Positions 7,478 through 16,488 of a stretch of DNA of 35,825 nt are shown piece after piece. Made by a program: the position numbers and the translations under genes. Source of the stretch: Atopobiaceae bacterium (GTDB taxonomy: Bacteria > Actinomycetota > Coriobacteriia > Coriobacteriales > Atopobiaceae); the NCBI GenBank assembly GCA_030525685.1, contig JAUNEG010000002.1, positions 1 to 35,825 on the forward strand, read 5' to 3'. Under the pieces are notes generated by a model. That model was not told where the DNA came from, did no database searches, and saw only the letters and a list, made by a program, of their open reading frames with translations. Positions within the stretch are counted from its first letter, which is position 1. Every line of letters begins with the position of its first letter.

Positions 7478-8506
7478 CTAGCGCAGGTCGACCACGCTCG
7501 ATCGCTCGACGAGCTTCGGTCGAATGCGTATGGCCACCGGGCGGTATCCGGGGGCCGAGCCCAGCAGGGCGTGCTCGACGGCCGTGCGGCCGCGCGCGAG
7601 AAGGTCGAACTGGACCGTGGTGAGCCACACGTGGGCCAGCGTCCGGCTGAGGGAGTCGTCAACGCCGACGACGCTCACGTCCTCCGGGACGCGCCGACCG
7701 GCGTCCTGGAGCGCCGAGATCACCCCAACGGCCATCTGGTCGTTGGCGACGTAGATGGCGGTCGCGTCGCGGTCGTTCGCGAGCCGCGCGCCCGCCTCGT
7801 AGCCGGCCGAGGCAGTCCAGTCTCCGCGCTCGGGCTCGACGACGCGCAGGCCGCGGCGCTCGAGCGCGTCGCGCCACCCCTTCTCGCGAAAGACGGAGTC
7901 GACCGAGTAGGGGGGCCCGCCGACGAAACGGATCTCGCGGTGCCCCCGCTCGCGGAGGTGCTCCATGACGATCTCCGAGCAGGCGTACTGGTCGGAGTCC
8001 ACCGTCGTGCAGAGCGGGTGGTCGTACATGGAGAGCAGGACCGTTGAGAGGCCCGGCTGGGGCTCGAAGGTCTCGAAGTCGCTGGCCTTTATGCTCATGC
8101 TGATGACCAGCGCGTCGATGGGCAGGCCCATCATGCGACGGGACGCCTCCTCGAGGGAGAGCGGGGTGCGGTCGTCCATCTCCATCGTCGTCACGGCATA
8201 GCCCATGTCGCTGGCCGCGTTGAGGATGCCCTTGATGGTGGCGAGGTTGCCGAACTGGTCGACGTTGTAGAGGCACAGGCCGAGGGAGTTGTAGCGCCCG
8301 CTTCTAAGCGACTTGCCCGCGAAGTTCGGGCGGAACCCGAGCTCGCGGACGGCCGCGAGCACGCGCTCGCGGGTGCGGTCGCTCACGTTCGGCTGTCCGT
8401 TGACCACGCGCGAGACGGTCTGCTGGGAGACCCCCGCGGCGCGCGCCACCTCGGCCATGGAGACGGGGCGGGGGGAGGGCGGGCAGCCCATGGGTCCTGC
8501 GCTCAT
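7478..8506 (-). CDS. LacI/GalR-family transcriptional regulator of the galactose genes
   Basis: A 342-residue regulator. A LacI-type helix-turn-helix is at residues ~16-40 (SMAEVARAAGVSQQTVSRVVNGQPNVSDRTRERV), the hinge follows (FRPNFAGKSLRSGR), then a periplasmic-binding-like effector domain with AIYVANDQMAVGVISAL and DVSVVGVDDSLSRTLAH. I start it at the ATG complementary to 8504-8506, preceded by a G-rich ribosome site; the frame is open further upstream, but those residues are unlike the family and include the operator. It is divergent from galM, with an operator-like site in between and a twin site before mglB. So it probably represses mglBAC, galM and itself, with galactose or a derivative as inducer. 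The effector is inferred from context. Confidence 0.9.
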   Translation of the reverse strand: MSAGPMGCPPSPRPVSMAEVARAAGVSQQTVSRVVNGQPNVSDRTRERVLAAVRELGFRPNFAGKSLRSGRYNSLGLCLYNVDQFGNLATIKGILNAASDMGYAVTTMEMDDRTPLSLEEASRRMMGLPIDALVISMSIKASDFETFEPQPGLSTVLLSMYDHPLCTTVDSDQYACSEIVMEHLRERGHREIRFVGGPPYSVDSVFREKGWRDALERRGLRVVEPERGDWTASAGYEAGARLANDRDATAIYVANDQMAVGVISALQDAGRRVPEDVSVVGVDDSLSRTLAHVWLTTVQFDLLARGRTAVEHALLGSAPGYRPVAIRIRPKLVERSSVVDLR

Positions 8507-8581
8507 CGCCCCACCCCCAACCGTTCGCGCGTCGTTTGGGACACGACGTCGAAAAGATCGCTGAACCCGCCGATAAATGCC

Positions 8582-8597
8582 TATGTGTACGTTAACA
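8582..8597 (-). promoter_or_regulatory. LacI-type operator between lacI-type gene and galM
   Basis: On the minus strand it reads TGTTAACGTACACATA, matching the mglB-upstream site (2396-2411) at 15 of 16 bases. The half-sites TGTTAA and TGTGTA face each other around CG. It lies about 75 bases before both divergent genes, so one bound repressor could act on both promoters. Confidence 0.75.
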
Positions 8598-8672
8598 TCT
8601 GGAGAGCGGACGTATCCGATCAGGCGGTGAACGGTGTCCATCTTTCCCGTCTGCGACAGAAGGGAGCGCATG

Positions 8673-9752
8673 ATGGTCGAGGTTTCTGAGTTCGGGACGA
8701 CGCCGTCGGGCGAGGAGGCGCATGCCTACACCCTCTCGTGCGGTGACGCCCGCGTGTGCGTGAGCGACTTCGGCGCCACGCTCCTGGGCGTCGAGGTTCC
8801 CGACAGGGCGGGCGAGCCCGCCGACGTCGTGCTCGGCTACGCCGACGTGAGCGGCTACGCGGGCGTCAACGGCGCCTGCTACGGCGGCGTGATCGGCCCC
8901 GTCGCCAACCGCACCGACCGTGCCGAGGTGCCTCTCGGCGAGAAGGTCTACCACCTGCCCGGAAACGACGGCCCCGGGCTTGCCAACAACCTGCACTCCG
9001 ACCTCGCGAGGGGCCTCCACAAGCGCCTGTGGCACGCGAGTTTCGACGAGGACGCCTGCTCGGTCTCCTTCTCCTGCAGATTGTCCGATGGGGAGCTGGG
9101 GCTCCCGGGCAACCGCGAGCTCACGGCGGTCTACGCGCTCTCGAGCGACGCGCAGGGCGCCACCGTGCTGAGGCTTGACCTCGGGTGCGAATCGGACGCC
9201 CCGACCTACGTCAACATGACCAACCACGCCTACTTCAACCTCGCCGGCCACGCTGCGGGCGACGTGCTCTCCCAGGTCGTCTCCATCGACGCCGACTCCT
9301 TCCTCCCGGTGCGCGAGGACTCGGTCTCCGAGGGGGAGGTCAGGCCCGTCGCGGGCACGCCCTTCGACTTCGGCTCTCCCAAGGCGCTCGGTGCCGACAT
9401 CGAGGAGGATTGCGAGCAGCTCCGCCGCGCGCGCGGATACGACCACTGCTTCTGCGTGAGCGGCTACGAGCCCGCCTCCGCGCCGCGCCCTGCGCTCCAC
9501 GCGGAGGACCCGACGAGCGGGCGTGTGCTCGACGTCTCCGTAACGACCCCGGGTGCGCACCTCTACACGGGCAACTGGCTCGAGGACGCCTCCGGCGTGA
9601 AGGACGGGGCGGCCTACGGCCCGCGCGACGGCTTCGCGTTCGAGCCGGAGTTCTACCCGGACAACGTGCACCACGCGGAGTGGGAGACCCCCGTCTGCGA
9701 GCCCGGGCGCCCGTACTCCTCCACGATCGTCTGGCGCTTCTCGGTGCGCTAG
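8673..9752 (+). CDS. galM: Aldose 1-epimerase (galactose mutarotase)
   Basis: A 359-residue enzyme interconverting the alpha and beta anomers of galactose or glucose, feeding galactokinase after Mgl uptake. Family marks are GGVIGPVANRTD, NNLHSDLARGLHKRLW, YVNMTNHAYFNLAGH (with the conserved NHxYFNL), RGYDHCF and the C-terminal DGFAFEPEFYPDNVHH with the catalytic glutamate region. Two adjacent ATG codons (8670 and 8673) follow AGGGAG; I use the second for its better spacing. An in-frame ATG at 8634 has no ribosome site. It is divergent from the lacI-type regulator and shares its operator region, which supports a galactose role over glucose. Confidence 0.9.
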   Translation: MVEVSEFGTTPSGEEAHAYTLSCGDARVCVSDFGATLLGVEVPDRAGEPADVVLGYADVSGYAGVNGACYGGVIGPVANRTDRAEVPLGEKVYHLPGNDGPGLANNLHSDLARGLHKRLWHASFDEDACSVSFSCRLSDGELGLPGNRELTAVYALSSDAQGATVLRLDLGCESDAPTYVNMTNHAYFNLAGHAAGDVLSQVVSIDADSFLPVREDSVSEGEVRPVAGTPFDFGSPKALGADIEEDCEQLRRARGYDHCFCVSGYEPASAPRPALHAEDPTSGRVLDVSVTTPGAHLYTGNWLEDASGVKDGAAYGPRDGFAFEPEFYPDNVHHAEWETPVCEPGRPYSSTIVWRFSVR

Positions 9753-9784
9753 GCTGCCGCGAGGTGCCGCGGCGGGCGGCGCGG

Positions 9785-9790
9785 TATAGT
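9785..9790 (+). promoter_or_regulatory. Putative -10 box of the fhs operon
   Basis: TATAGT, 46 bases before the fhs start, in an otherwise very GC-rich gap. No convincing -35 box is visible at the usual distance. Confidence 0.45.
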
Positions 9791-9835
9791 AGGGTGCGGG
9801 CACAGTGACCCGTTCAACCGACGCGAGGGGGAGAG

Positions 9836-11509
9836 ATGGCCGCGTACAAGTCTGACATCGAGATCGCCCAGGAGGCTCAGATGCTTCCCATCTCGGAGGT
9901 CGCCGCCAAGGCCGGCCTCTCCGGGGACATGATCGAGCCCTACGGCCACACCAAGGCGAAGGTGGACATCCACTCGCTCGCGGACCGCCCACGCAAGGGC
10001 AAGCTCGTTCTCGTGACCGCCATCAACCCCACGCCCGCCGGCGAGGGAAAGACCACCACCTCGATCGGTCTCGCCGATGCCATGAACCGCCTCGGCCACC
10101 AGACGATGCTCGCCCTTCGCGAGCCCTCGCTCGGTCCCGTGTTCGGTATCAAGGGCGGCGCGGCGGGCGGCGGCTACGCACAGGTCGTCCCCATGGAGGA
10201 CATCAACCTTCACTTCACCGGGGACTTCCACGCCATCGGCGCCGCCAACAACCTCTGCGCCGCCATGCTCGACAACCACATCAAGCAGGGCAACGCTCTC
10301 GGCATCGACCCGCGCCGCATCGTGTGGAAGCGCTGCGTCGACATGAACGACCGTCAGCTCCGCAACGTCGTGGACGGCCTCGGCGGCATCGCCGACGGCA
10401 TGCCGCGCCAGGACGGCTTCGACATCACCGTCGCCTCCGAGGTCATGGCCGTCTTCTGCCTGGCCACCGACCTCATGGACCTGAAGGCCCGCCTCGCCCG
10501 CATGGTCATCGCCTACACCTATGACCGCAAGCCGGTGACCGTGGCCGACATCCACGCCGAGGGCGCCATGACGGCCCTGCTCAAGGATGCCATCAAGCCC
10601 AACCTCGTCCAGACGCTCGAGGGCAACCCCGCCTTCGTCCACGGCGGCCCCTTCGCCAACATCGCCCACGGCTGCAACTCCGTCGAGGCAACCACCACGG
10701 CACTCAAGCTCGCCGACTACGTGGTCACCGAGGCAGGCTTCGGCGCCGACCTCGGCGCCGAGAAGTTCCTCGACATCAAGTGCCGCTACGCCGGCCTCAA
10801 GCCGAGTGCCGTCGTGCTGGTCGCCACCGTGCGGGCGCTCAAGTACAACGGGGGCGTCGCGAAGGTCGACCTGGGTGCCGAGAACCTCGAGGCGCTCGAG
10901 GCCGGCATGCCCAACCTGCTCCAGCACGTCTCCAACATCCGCGACGTCTGGGGTCTCCCGGTCGTCGTCGCCATCAACGCGTTCCCCACGGACACCGCCG
11001 CGGAGCTCGCGCTCGTCGAGCGCAAGTGCAACGAGCTCGGCGTCAACGTCGCGCTCTCCGAGGTCTGGGCCAAGGGCGGCGAGGGCGGCCGCGCGCTCGC
11101 CGAGGAGGTCGTGCGCCTCTGCGAGCAGCCGAGCGACTTCCGCTTCGCCTACGACGTGGACGACACGATCGTGGACAAGCTCAACGCCATCGCGACCAAG
11201 GTCTACCATGCTGACGGCGTCGACTTCACGAGTGCGGCGGCAAAGCAGCTGAAGCAGCTCGAGGAGCAGGGCTTTGGCAACCTGCCCATCTGCGTGGCGA
11301 AGACGCAGTACTCGTTCTCGGACGACCAGACCAAGCTCGGCGCCCCGCGCGGCTTCCGCATCACGGTCCGCAACCTCAAGGTGTCCGCCGGCGCCGGCTT
11401 CATCGTGGCGCTCACGGGCGACATCATGACGATGCCGGGTCTGCCGAAGGTGCCCGCCGCCGAGAAGATCGACGTCACGTCCGACGGACGCATCGTCGGC
11501 CTGTTCTAG
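9836..11509 (+). CDS. fhs: Formate--tetrahydrofolate ligase
   Basis: A 557-residue cytoplasmic enzyme joining formate to tetrahydrofolate with ATP to give 10-formyl-THF, the entry of formate into one-carbon metabolism. The nucleotide loop [18 protein letters not shown] is near residues 60-78. Other family segments are [24 protein letters not shown], the [19 protein letters not shown] motif and the C-terminal [28 protein letters not shown] precedes the ATG. It heads a gene string (cyclohydrolase, FolD, formate channel, folE, folC) with short or overlapping junctions, so it is the likely first gene of a one-carbon operon. The length is normal. Confidence 0.96.
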   Translation: MAAYKSDIEIAQEAQMLPISEVAAKAGLSGDMIEPYGHTKAKVDIHSLADRPRKGKLVLVTAINPTPAGEGKTTTSIGLADAMNRLGHQTMLALREPSLGPVFGIKGGAAGGGYAQVVPMEDINLHFTGDFHAIGAANNLCAAMLDNHIKQGNALGIDPRRIVWKRCVDMNDRQLRNVVDGLGGIADGMPRQDGFDITVASEVMAVFCLATDLMDLKARLARMVIAYTYDRKPVTVADIHAEGAMTALLKDAIKPNLVQTLEGNPAFVHGGPFANIAHGCNSVEATTTALKLADYVVTEAGFGADLGAEKFLDIKCRYAGLKPSAVVLVATVRALKYNGGVAKVDLGAENLEALEAGMPNLLQHVSNIRDVWGLPVVVAINAFPTDTAAELALVERKCNELGVNVALSEVWAKGGEGGRALAEEVVRLCEQPSDFRFAYDVDDTIVDKLNAIATKVYHADGVDFTSAAAKQLKQLEEQGFGNLPICVAKTQYSFSDDQTKLGAPRGFRITVRNLKVSAGAGFIVALTGDIMTMPGLPKVPAAEKIDVTSDGRIVGLF

Positions 11510-11518
11510 GGCCCGCCT

Positions 11519-12154
11519 GTGGCACCCACGAAGAAGAGGCTCACGGAGCTGAGCTGCGAGGAGTTCGGTGACAGACTCGCCTCGGAGGAGGGCGTGCCCG
11601 GCGGCGGCGGTGCTGCTGCGCTCGTGGGCTCCCTCGCCGCGGCGCTCTGCTCCATGGCGGGCGCCCTGACGGTCGGAAAGCCGCGCTTCGCCGACGTCGA
11701 GCAAGAGGTCTCCCAGATCGTGGAGGAGACCGAGGACGTCCGGTTCCGGCTCCTGGCGCTCGTCGACGACGACGCCGAGGGCTTCTTGCCCCTTCTCGAT
11801 GCCTACGCGCTCCCGCGCGAGGATCCCTCCCGCGCAGGCGCTGTCGTGAGGGCGACGAAGGGCGCCTGCATGGCGCCCCTCGCCATGATGGGGGAGTGCT
11901 GCCGCGCGATCGTGCTTCTCGAGGAGATGTCCGAGAGATGCTCGCGCCTGCTCGCCTCCGACGTGGCCTGCGGCGCCCTGCTTGCTGCCGCCGCCCTCCA
12001 GGCCGCGAGCGTCAACGTCTTCGTCAATGCCTCGTCCCTTCCCGGGGACGACACCGTTGCGAGCATCGAGGCAGCGTGCGACGAGATGCTCGACGAGTTC
12101 GTCCCGCGGGCCCGCGCGCTTGCCCGTCGTTTGGCGGGGAGGTCGGTTCGCTGA
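11519..12154 (+). CDS. fchA: Methenyltetrahydrofolate cyclohydrolase, FTCD-C/FchA family
   Basis: A 211-residue helical protein of the formiminotransferase-cyclodeaminase C-terminal family (the glycine-rich GVPGGGGAAALVGSLAAAL is diagnostic). In anaerobes, stand-alone members (FchA) hydrolyse methenyl-THF to 10-formyl-THF and back. It starts at a GTG 9 bases after fhs, and its stop overlaps the folD start by one base. The context (Fhs upstream, FolD downstream) favours cyclohydrolase over cyclodeaminase, and the neighbouring FolD lacks the usual cyclohydrolase residues, so this protein probably supplies that step. Confidence 0.88.
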   Translation: MAPTKKRLTELSCEEFGDRLASEEGVPGGGGAAALVGSLAAALCSMAGALTVGKPRFADVEQEVSQIVEETEDVRFRLLALVDDDAEGFLPLLDAYALPREDPSRAGAVVRATKGACMAPLAMMGECCRAIVLLEEMSERCSRLLASDVACGALLAAAALQAASVNVFVNASSLPGDDTVASIEAACDEMLDEFVPRARALARRLAGRSVR

Positions 12155-13008
12155 TGGCCGTCGAGCTGCGCGGCGCGCCCGTCGCCGCCGCGCTCACCGA
12201 GAGACTCGCCGCACGCGTCGTCCCTCTCGCCGCGAGCGCCCTCGTCCCGACGCTCGCGATCGTGCGAGTCGGCGAGCGCGGGGACGACCTCGCCTATGAG
12301 CGGGGCGCGCTGAAGCGCTGCGAGCGCGTCGGCATAGGCGTGCGTCGGGTCACGCTCCCGGCGGACTGCGGGCAGGATGACCTTCTCGCCGCAATCGACC
12401 GCGTCAACCGGGACAACTCCGTCCACGGCTGCCTCATGTTCCGTCCGCTTCCGCCGACTCTGGACGAGGCCGCCGCCTGCGCCGCCCTTGCGCCCGAGAA
12501 GGACGTCGACTGCGCGACCGACGCGTCGCTCGCCGGCGTCTTCTCCGGTCGTCCCGTCGGCTTCCCGCCGTGCACGGCCGCGGCCGTCCTCGAGATTCTC
12601 GACCACTACGACGTGCCCCTCGCCGGGGCCCGTGTCGTGGTCGTCGGGCGCTCCCTCGTGATCGGGCGGCCCGTCGCGCTCATGCTTCAGGCTCGCGACG
12701 CGACCGTCACCATGTGTCACTCGAGGACCCGCGATCTGGCCTCCGTCTGCCGGCAGGCGGACGTCCTCGTCGTCGCGGCGGGCCGTCCGGGCCTCGTCGG
12801 ACGCGAGTCGGTGCGCGAGGGCCAGGTCGTGGTCGACGTCGGCATCAACTGGGACGAGCGGAGCGCGCGCCTCGTCGGTGACGTAGACTATGACGCCGTC
12901 AGCGGCGTCGTCGACGCCATCACGCCCGTCCCGGGAGGGGTGGGCTCCGTCACCACCGCGGTCCTCGCCAAGCACGTCGTCGAGGCCGCCGAGAGGAGCT
13001 GCCGATGA
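12154..13008 (+). CDS. folD: Methylene-THF dehydrogenase (FolD) with altered cyclohydrolase site
   Basis: A 284-residue FolD family protein that oxidises methylene-THF to methenyl-THF with NAD(P). The nucleotide-binding domain is clear: [14 protein letters not shown] (~166-179), CHSRT, VDVGINW and [30 protein letters not shown]. The substrate and cyclohydrolase region is unusual. The motif YxxxK has Tyr48 but Ala52 where E. coli has the catalytic Lys54, and VQLPLP reads MFRPLP, so Gln98 of E. coli is Phe96 here. In KDVDG the Asp is kept but Gly becomes Cys120. The offset is a constant 2 residues, so the alignment is secure. I infer a dehydrogenase with little or no cyclohydrolase activity, complemented by fchA. 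The start overlaps the fchA stop; the stop overlaps the next gene by 4 bases. Confidence 0.9.
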   Translation: MAVELRGAPVAAALTERLAARVVPLAASALVPTLAIVRVGERGDDLAYERGALKRCERVGIGVRRVTLPADCGQDDLLAAIDRVNRDNSVHGCLMFRPLPPTLDEAAACAALAPEKDVDCATDASLAGVFSGRPVGFPPCTAAAVLEILDHYDVPLAGARVVVVGRSLVIGRPVALMLQARDATVTMCHSRTRDLASVCRQADVLVVAAGRPGLVGRESVREGQVVVDVGINWDERSARLVGDVDYDAVSGVVDAITPVPGGVGSVTTAVLAKHVVEAAERSCR

Positions 13009-13835
13009 GGGTTACCGAGAAGCCGTCCTCGTCCTACAGCGGGGCGATGACGCCGGCGTCGATGGAGCTCAAGAACGAGCGCGTCGCCGAGACGAAGGCG
13101 GGCACCGACGTCGTGAGCGCCCTCGTGCTCTCTGTGCTGGCCGGGGTCTTCATCTCCATGGGGGCGACGTTCATGCTCGTCGTCAAGTCCGACGCAACGC
13201 TGCCCTTCGCCGCCACCCAGCTCCTCGGCGGGTTCTCCTTCGCGCTGGGCCTCTTTCTGATCCTTGCGGCCGGCGCCGAGCTCTTCACGGGGAACTGCCT
13301 CATGGTCATGGGCCCGCTCGCCGGCCGCTTCTCTTGGAGCAGGCTGCTCGCGAGCTGGGGCGTCGTCCTTCTCGGCAACCTGATGGGGAGCGTGCTCGCC
13401 GCAGCGCTCGTGCTCGCCGCCGACGTCGCCTCCGCGAACGGCGGCGCGCTCGGTCAGGCTGCGATCGCCGTGGCGGAGGGCAAGGTCGCGCTCGGGTGGG
13501 GTGTCGCCTTCTCCCGCGCGGTCCTGTGCAACCTGCTCGTCTGCCTCGCGGTCTGGGTCGGTCACTCCGCCAACTCCGTCACCGACAAGTTCTTCTCGGC
13601 GCTCCTGCCCGTCATGGCCTTCATGGCGGCCGGCTTCGAGCACTGCGTCGCCAACATGTTCTTCCTGCCCTACGCCCTCATGCTCCAGGCAACGGGCGTG
13701 GTCGCTGGGGGTGTCGAGCTCTCTGGTGTCATCTCAAACCTGACGGCCGCCACGCTGGGCAACCTCGTGGGCGGCGTGGTACTCGTTGGCGTCTCGTACT
13801 GGTTCGTGTACGGGCGCGGAAGGGGGCGCGCGTGA
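13005..13835 (+). CDS. Formate/nitrite transporter family channel
   Basis: A 276-residue FocA/NirC-type membrane protein with about six hydrophobic segments. Family marks are the [13 protein letters not shown] loop, the [18 protein letters not shown] segment and [16 protein letters not shown], which carries the conserved pore-region GFEHxxANM. It sits inside the fhs-fchA-folD-folE cluster with 4-base overlaps on both sides. Formate is therefore the likely substrate, imported for Fhs or exported when in excess; the direction is inference. A short hydrophilic N-terminal tail (~35 residues) precedes the first helix. Confidence 0.9.
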   Translation: MRVTEKPSSSYSGAMTPASMELKNERVAETKAGTDVVSALVLSVLAGVFISMGATFMLVVKSDATLPFAATQLLGGFSFALGLFLILAAGAELFTGNCLMVMGPLAGRFSWSRLLASWGVVLLGNLMGSVLAAALVLAADVASANGGALGQAAIAVAEGKVALGWGVAFSRAVLCNLLVCLAVWVGHSANSVTDKFFSALLPVMAFMAAGFEHCVANMFFLPYALMLQATGVVAGGVELSGVISNLTAATLGNLVGGVVLVGVSYWFVYGRGRGRA

Positions 13836-14428
13836 GCGTGGGCGAGAAGAACGGGCAGGGCTTCGGCCCCATCGACAAGCCGCGCGTGGAGGCCGCGGTC
13901 CGGGAGCTGTTGCTCGCGATCGGGGAGGACCCGGACCGCGAGGGGCTCGTCGGCACGCCTGACCGCGTGGCGCGGGCCTGCGAGGAGATTCTCGGCGGCA
14001 TGCAGGAGGATCCCGGCGCGCACCTGAGGAAGCAGTTCCACGAGCCGGGAAACCAGGAGATGGTGATCGTCAAGGACATCCCGTTCTCTTCGCTGTGCGA
14101 GCACCACATCCTGCCGTTCACCGGACGTGCCCACGTCTGCTACATCCCGCGGGACGGGCGCATCACCGGGCTCTCCAAGATCGCCCGCTGCGTCTCGGGC
14201 TACGCGCGGCGCCTGCAGGTCCAGGAGCGTCTCACGGGCCAGATCGCCGACGCCATGGTGCGGGAGCTCGACCCGCTCGGCGTGCTGGTTGTCCTCGAGG
14301 CCGAGCACACCTGCATGACCATGCGCGGCATCCGCGCGGCCGGCGCGCTCACCACGACCTCCGCGGTACGCGGCTGCCTGCGCGACCTCAAGACCCGCGA
14401 GGAGGCCCTGCGCCTGCTCGAGTTGTAG
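13832..14428 (+). CDS. folE: GTP cyclohydrolase I
   Basis: A 198-residue homolog of FolE, which converts GTP to 7,8-dihydroneopterin triphosphate, the first step of folate synthesis. The zinc ligands are visible in [10 protein letters not shown] and [31 protein letters not shown] is the conserved substrate segment, and [10 protein letters not shown] closes the active site. The start is the GTG at 13832, overlapping the previous stop (GTGA) and preceded by a GGAAGGGGG ribosome site. It supplies folate to the one-carbon enzymes encoded upstream. Confidence 0.94.
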   Translation: MSVGEKNGQGFGPIDKPRVEAAVRELLLAIGEDPDREGLVGTPDRVARACEEILGGMQEDPGAHLRKQFHEPGNQEMVIVKDIPFSSLCEHHILPFTGRAHVCYIPRDGRITGLSKIARCVSGYARRLQVQERLTGQIADAMVRELDPLGVLVVLEAEHTCMTMRGIRAAGALTTTSAVRGCLRDLKTREEALRLLEL

Positions 14429-14460
14429 GCCTCGTCCGCGAGCGCCTGGGCGAGGAACAT

Positions 14461-14516
14461 CCGGCGCTCAAACACCTTGCCGGGAAGGGCGCTCGGCAAG
14501 AGCTCGCGGCGGGGCA
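14461..14516 (+). repeat. ~56-bp structured sequence upstream of folC (copy A)
   Basis: It matches 24476-24530 at about 46 of 56 positions in the same strand orientation. Both copies begin CCGGCGCTCA, contain a CTTGCCG...CGGCAAG hairpin and end in a CGCGGCGGG block. It fills most of the 129-base gap between folE and folC. A second hairpin (GGCGGGG / CCCCGCC) overlaps its end at 14508-14533. Its function is not known. Confidence 0.6.
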
Positions 14517-14557
14517 CGCCCACAGACCCCGCCAAACGAGTGACAAGGGAGATAGTT

Positions 14558-15897
14558 GTGTATCAGCTGCCGTTCGAGGTTCCGGAGATGTCGTACGCGG
14601 AGGCGCTCGCGCACGTGCGCGGGGCGCTGCGCTTCGGGATCTGCCCGCTTTTGGAGACCGTGGAGGACATGCTCGCCGAGCTCGGCGACCCCGACCTCGC
14701 GTTCGAGTGCGTGCAGATCGCGGGCACCAACGGCAAGACGTCCACGGCGCGCTACACGGCAGCCATCCTTGCGGGGGAGGGCCTTCGCGTTGCCCTCTAC
14801 ACCTCGCCCGAGCTCGTGAGCTACACGGAGCGCATGGAGGTCGGCGGGAGGCCCGTGTCGGAGGAGGCGTTCGCCCACGGCGTCTCCGCAGCCAAGGTCG
14901 CCGGCGAGCGCGTGAACGCGCGACGCTCGGCGGCGGGGGAGCGACCCTATGACATCACCGAGTTCGACACGCTTACCGTCGCGGCGATGGTCGTCTTCGC
15001 CGAGGTCGGCGTCGCCGTCGCCGTGCTCGAGTGCGGGCTCGGCGGGCGCTGGGACGCCACGTCGGCGGCCAAGTCGATCCGCTCGGTCGCGGTGACCGGC
15101 ATCGGCCTCGACCACATGCGCATCCTCGGGGACACGCTCGAGGAGATCGCGGGCGAGAAGGCCGCCATCATCAAGCCGGGTCGCACCTGCGTGCTCGGCT
15201 CCGGAACCGCGGAGCCCGCCTCGGTCGAGCGGGTCCTTCTCGACCAGGCGCGTGCAGCGGGAGTGGTGCCCGTGCTCGTTCGCCCGTTGCCAGCTTCCAC
15301 GTCACCAAGCATCCGCACCGTCTCGGTGCGCCGCTCGAGCTCGACGTGACTACGCCGCGCGCGACCTATGCCGAGCTCGCGGCTCTCAAGCCTTGTTATC
15401 AGGCGCAGAACATCGCCTGCGCAGTGGCCCTCTGCGAGTCGTATCTCGGCCGTGCGCTCGACGCGGACGCCCTCTTCACCTCCGTCGTCCAGTGCCCCAC
15501 GCCCGGGCGCTTCCAGCTGCTGCGTCCCGAGCCCCCCGCCCTCATTGACGCCTGCCACAACCCCCAGTCGGTCGAGGCGTTTCTCGCCGCGCTCGCCGAC
15601 GTCGCCCCCGACCGCGACGAGCGGCCGGTCCTTCTCGCCGCCGTGCTCGCCGACAAGGACGTCGACGGCATCGTCGAGCTTCTCGCCGGGGCGTTCCCTC
15701 GCGTCGCGGTCACGCAGACCGCGAGCCCACGGGCCCTTCCCGCCGCGGAGCTGGCGGGTGCCTTCTCGGACGCCGGTGCGGACGTACTCGGGACGTATCC
15801 CACGGTCGGGGAGGCAAAGTCGGCATTGTGTGGAGAATCGTACGTCGCGTGCGGCTCCATCACCCTTGCGGGAGAGCTTGCGGCCCTCTTCAAATAG
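14558..15897 (+). pseudogene. folC: Folylpolyglutamate/dihydrofolate synthase, apparently frameshifted by a missing base
   Basis: It encodes FolC, which adds glutamate to folates. The first frame (GTG at 14558 after AAGGGAGA) carries the P-loop IAGTNGKTSTARYTAAIL, the DITEFDTLT segment and LECGLGGRWDAT, and runs up to GVVPVLVRP, then loses homology and stops at 15347-15349. The family sequence resumes one frame back as SFHVTKHPHRLGAPLELDV, with CPTPGRFQLL and DACHNPQS, to the stop at 15897. Adding one C to the CCC at 15283-15285 restores VLVRPVASFHV and joins the halves into about 447 residues. No slippery heptamer is evident, so this is either a real 1-base deletion or a sequence error. Since folC is normally needed, an error or a second copy is likely. 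Confidence 0.8.
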
Positions 15898-15904
15898 CTT
15901 TTGC

Positions 15905-15910
15905 TACAAT
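15905..15910 (+). promoter_or_regulatory. Putative -10 box for the membrane zinc-ribbon gene
   Basis: TACAAT, 8 bases after the folC stop and 56 bases before the next ATG, in the context TTTTGCTACAAT. A matching -35 box is not clear. Confidence 0.4.
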
Positions 15911-15965
15911 CCTGCTTGTATGTGGCGGCGTGACGCCGCGCCCACAGTCCGAAGGAGTTCCCGAC

Positions 15966-16400
15966 ATGCAAGAACTTATCGACCAGCTCATCACCCCTGA
16001 GGTTCGCATGGTCCTCTACCTGATGGTCGTGTGCGTCGTCATGCTCTACGTCCTCTCCATCGTCTACGTCATCCGCGACGCCCAGCGCCGCGGTGCCGAG
16101 CCCTGGTGGATGTGGGCCATCATCTCCGTCATCCCCATCGTGGGCCTGCTCGCCTACGTGATCCTCCGTCCCAGCTCCTACCTGATCGACCGCGAGGAGC
16201 AGGACCTGGACATCGCCCTGCGCGAGCACCAGCTCTCGCACTATGGCATCTGCCCCAAGTGCGGCGCCCCGATCGACCGCGACTTCGTGGTCTGCCCGAT
16301 CTGCAACACGCAGGTCCGCAACGTCTGCCCCACCTGCCACCGCCCCCTCAACGCCGACTGGAAGGTCTGCCCCTACTGCCGCACGCGCATCCAGCAGTAG
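15966..16400 (+). CDS. Membrane protein with PLDc_N-like anchor and double zinc ribbon
   Basis: A 144-residue protein. Two hydrophobic segments lie at ~15-37 and ~48-65, with the PLDc_N-like RDAQRRGAEPWWMWAIISVIPIVG in between and after. A short charged linker follows, then four CxxC pairs (CPKC, CPIC, CPTC, CPYC) that form two zinc ribbons on the cytoplasmic side. The function is unknown; small proteins of this design are common in Coriobacteriia and probably act as membrane-bound scaffolds. AAGGAG precedes the chosen ATG, and longer upstream starts lie inside folC. It is monocistronic, with its own terminator. Confidence 0.8.
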   Translation: MQELIDQLITPEVRMVLYLMVVCVVMLYVLSIVYVIRDAQRRGAEPWWMWAIISVIPIVGLLAYVILRPSSYLIDREEQDLDIALREHQLSHYGICPKCGAPIDRDFVVCPICNTQVRNVCPTCHRPLNADWKVCPYCRTRIQQ

Positions 16401-16424
16401 TGCGTCCCGGACATCGCACCCGCA

Positions 16425-16448
16425 GGGCCCCGTTCGCGGGGCCCTTTT
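16425..16448 (+). terminator. Rho-independent terminator after the zinc-ribbon gene
   Basis: A perfect 8-bp stem (GGGCCCCG / CGGGGCCC) capped by a stable TTCG tetraloop and followed by TTTT. Confidence 0.95.
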
Positions 16449-16488
16449 CGTGCGTGACCGCCCTGGCTTGCCCGTTGTGCCGGCGTGT

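Noticed and set aside
14429..14557. THF riboswitch upstream of folC
   Set aside because: I looked for the conserved blocks of the class I THF aptamer and did not find them. The sequence is reported as a repeat instead.
15240..15350. Programmed -1 frameshift in folC
   Set aside because: There is no X XXY YYZ slippery heptamer or clear stimulating structure at the junction, and FolC is not known to use frameshifting.
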